From Candidatus Cloacimonadota bacterium (lineage in GTDB: Bacteria; Cloacimonadota; Cloacimonadia; JGIOTU-2): 7,175 nt of DNA. A model generated the notes under the pieces. The model did no database searches. It saw nothing but the letters and a program-made list of their open reading frames with translations, and had not been told where the DNA came from. The stretch lies in contig DAOVPZ010000051.1 of assembly GCA_030628975.1 (NCBI GenBank), forward strand, positions 1 to 7,175, written 5' to 3'. The position numbers and the translations under genes were made by a program. Shown one piece after another: positions 6,591-7,175 of this stretch. Position 1 is the first letter of the stretch. Each line of letters begins with the position of its first letter.

Positions 6591-6788
6591 CAATATAATA
6601 ATGCAAGCAATACTAACTTTTTTAATGCATATTTATTTAATTATCAAAACTCATTGTATTTGATAACAGTATATAAACGAGAAGAACAGCAATCTGCTTA
6701 TGAATTTGATGTATATTTTGATATGAAAATTTATGATTGGAATGAAAATTCACTAATAGATATCTCTACTATCTTTATTGGAACTACT
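6591..6788 (+). pseudogene. Unrecognised coding fragment, cut at both ends
   Basis: The frame is open from just after TGA (6588-6590) and its protein-like character lasts until the repeat element at 6788; the frame stays open in the repeat to a stop at 6882-6884. The residues look like real protein (ITVYKREEQQSAYEFDVYFD, then MKIYDWNENSLIDISTIFIG) with a strong codon-position pattern. There is no upstream ATG or ribosome site; TTG 6654 is the only start-like codon. The last residues encoded beyond 6788 come from the repeat. I do not recognise the family. The alternating hydrophobic and polar residues fit a beta-rich secreted protein, which would match the neighbouring genes, but that is inference. 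Confidence 0.4.
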
Positions 6789-6930
6789 GTCAAGTCAATC
6801 ATCAAATGGCGTTTCCCCCCAAACAGGGTTTGGCTTGTTATTGCGTTCCCAATCAGGTTTACCCCGTGTAATTCAGCTTGCTGAATATTTCACTGGTGGG
6901 ATTGGGAACGAGAACACGCTTGACTTGACA
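6788..6930. repeat. Composite nested inverted-repeat element, MITE- or REP-like
   Basis: A 143-bp segment is bounded by perfect 11-bp inverted ends, TGTCAAGTCAA (6788-6798) and TTGACTTGACA (6920-6930). Nested inside are a hairpin CCAAAC-AGG-GTTTGG (6819-6833), an inverted pair CGTTCCCAATC/GATTGGGAACG (6844-6854 and 6900-6910), and at the core ATTCAGC-TT-GCTGAAT (6871-6886) with GTG/CAC flanks. It is much richer in G and C than the surroundings. There is no coding capacity. Trimming one base at each end leaves ACT at 6786-6788 and ACT at 6930-6932, which could be a 3-bp target duplication. The layering suggests one palindromic element inserted inside another. Confidence 0.7.
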
Positions 6931-6998
6931 CTGGTGTATATTTTTAATTGGAATATGGTGATAATGCGGTTACTAGAAAAATGCTATTAATCAAATAA
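6930..6998 (+). pseudogene. C-terminal relic of a sorting-tail (type IX-like) secreted protein
   Basis: Immediately after the repeat element the frame reads TGVYF, a TAA (6945-6947), then LEYGDNAVTRKMLLIK and TAA (6996-6998). This is the typical ending of the Por-secretion-tail family, of the form sGVYFYxLxxGDxxxTKKMLLLK, used as a C-terminal targeting signal in FCB bacteria. The internal stop falls where Tyr or another residue is expected, so one point change (for example TAT to TAA) killed it. The earlier part of the tail, with its NPxP and VxxYDxxG strands, is missing on the other side of the element. A hairpin starts five bases after the stop, like a former gene end. Confidence 0.55.
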
Positions 6999-7002
6999 TA
7001 TA

Positions 7003-7024
7003 GGAACAGTTCACTGAACTGTCC
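7003..7024 (+). terminator. Strong hairpin after the sorting-tail relic
   Basis: ACAGTTCA (7006-7013), a single C, then TGAACTGT (7015-7022), with flanking GG/CC pairs, five bases after the relic's stop codon. There is no T run on either strand, so it may be a bidirectional stop point between convergent genes or a dispersed palindrome. Confidence 0.4.
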
Positions 7025-7035
7025 GATAAATAATG

Positions 7036-7057
7036 GTTACTTCCATGAAGTGACTTC
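7036..7057 (-). terminator. Hairpin just downstream of the sigma factor gene
   Basis: GTTACTTC-CAT-GAAGTGAC (7036-7054) has eight pairs including one wobble. It overlaps a second small palindrome GAAGT-G-ACTTC (7047-7057). It lies seven bases beyond the stop of the minus-strand sigma gene, and no clear T run follows. Its position suits a transcription end. Confidence 0.4.
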
Positions 7058-7061
7058 ACAT

Positions 7062-7175
7062 TTATCTATTCAACTCATCAAAAGTATCCATATATTTTTT
7101 TAAAATATTAGCTCTACTGTGATGCCGTAATTTTTCCTTTGCTTTTTCTTCAATTTGACGGACTCTTTCTCTGGT
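7062..7175 (-). CDS. rpoD: RNA polymerase primary sigma factor, C-terminal 37 residues
   Basis: The minus strand enters at the right edge and ends at TAA (7062-7064). It reads TRERVRQIEEKAKEKLRHHS then RANILKKYMDTFDELNR. This is sigma-70 region 4.2: the TRERVRQIE recognition helix that contacts the -35 box, followed by the KLRHxSR segment that closes primary sigma factors (compare [21 protein letters not shown] in the well-known proteobacterial RpoD). The HxSR ending favours the primary factor over RpoS-like relatives, but 37 residues cannot prove it. About nine tenths of the gene lies outside the window. It converges with the secreted-protein remnants. Confidence 0.9.
   Translation of the reverse strand, partial: TRERVRQIEEKAKEKLRHHSRANILKKYMDTFDELNR

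Noticed and set aside
6587..6616. TTGACA after the lamin-tail gene as a promoter
   Set aside because: No acceptable -10 lies at the proper spacing, no intact gene follows, and the bases belong to a small hairpin.
6778..6990. 70-codon + strand ORF across the inverted-repeat element
   Set aside because: Most of it is translated repeat DNA and the part beyond the repeat is out of frame with the sorting-tail relic.

Overview
The window is strongly AT-rich and most likely comes from a bacterium of the FCB group or a nearby candidate phylum (Cloacimonadota-, Marinimicrobia- or Ignavibacteria-like). This inference rests on lamin-tail/CARDB secreted proteins with a C-terminal sorting-type tail, a very long cyclase-ATPase-TPR protein, and an RpoD tail of standard type. 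No genus can be named from the sequence.

Layout, left to right. Positions 1-125 (-) hold the start of an unrecognised gene that leaves the window. Positions 126-381 hold debris on the minus strand: a 38-residue N-terminal relic of a UmuC-type Y-family DNA polymerase (222-338), abutting a GC-richer scrap with palindromes (157-237). Positions 382-4050 (-) encode an intact 1222-residue class III nucleotidyl cyclase fused to a STAND/AAA-type ATPase and a TPR array. The array includes eight 40-residue units in perfect register. Positions 4051-4821 are a very AT-rich gap containing the cyclase promoter region and, on the + strand, a broken signal-peptide-coding relic (4167-4259). Positions 4822-6564 (+) are a lamin-tail/CARDB protein with a FlgD/sorting-type C-terminal tail; it lacks a signal peptide and begins in the middle of a domain. 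Positions 6565-7061 hold a coding-like fragment (6591-6788), a 143-bp nested inverted-repeat element (6788-6930), the last codons of a second sorting-tail protein interrupted by a stop (6930-6998), and two hairpins. Positions 7062-7175 (-) are the C-terminal 37 codons of the primary sigma factor.

Two genes look healthy: the cyclase and the sigma factor. Between and beside them lies a graveyard of at least three broken genes: umuC, and one or two secreted, surface-sorted proteins. The cyclase is not obviously in an operon with a partner. Its ATPase and TPR parts suggest that it senses a protein or ligand and makes a cyclic nucleotide, but no effector gene is visible here.

I did not find a convincing new multi-gene system. 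The items most worth checking are the composite inverted-repeat element at 6788-6930 and the sorting-tail relic next to it, the signal-peptide relic at 4167, the umuC relic, and the Gln that replaces the usual substrate-binding Lys in the cyclase.
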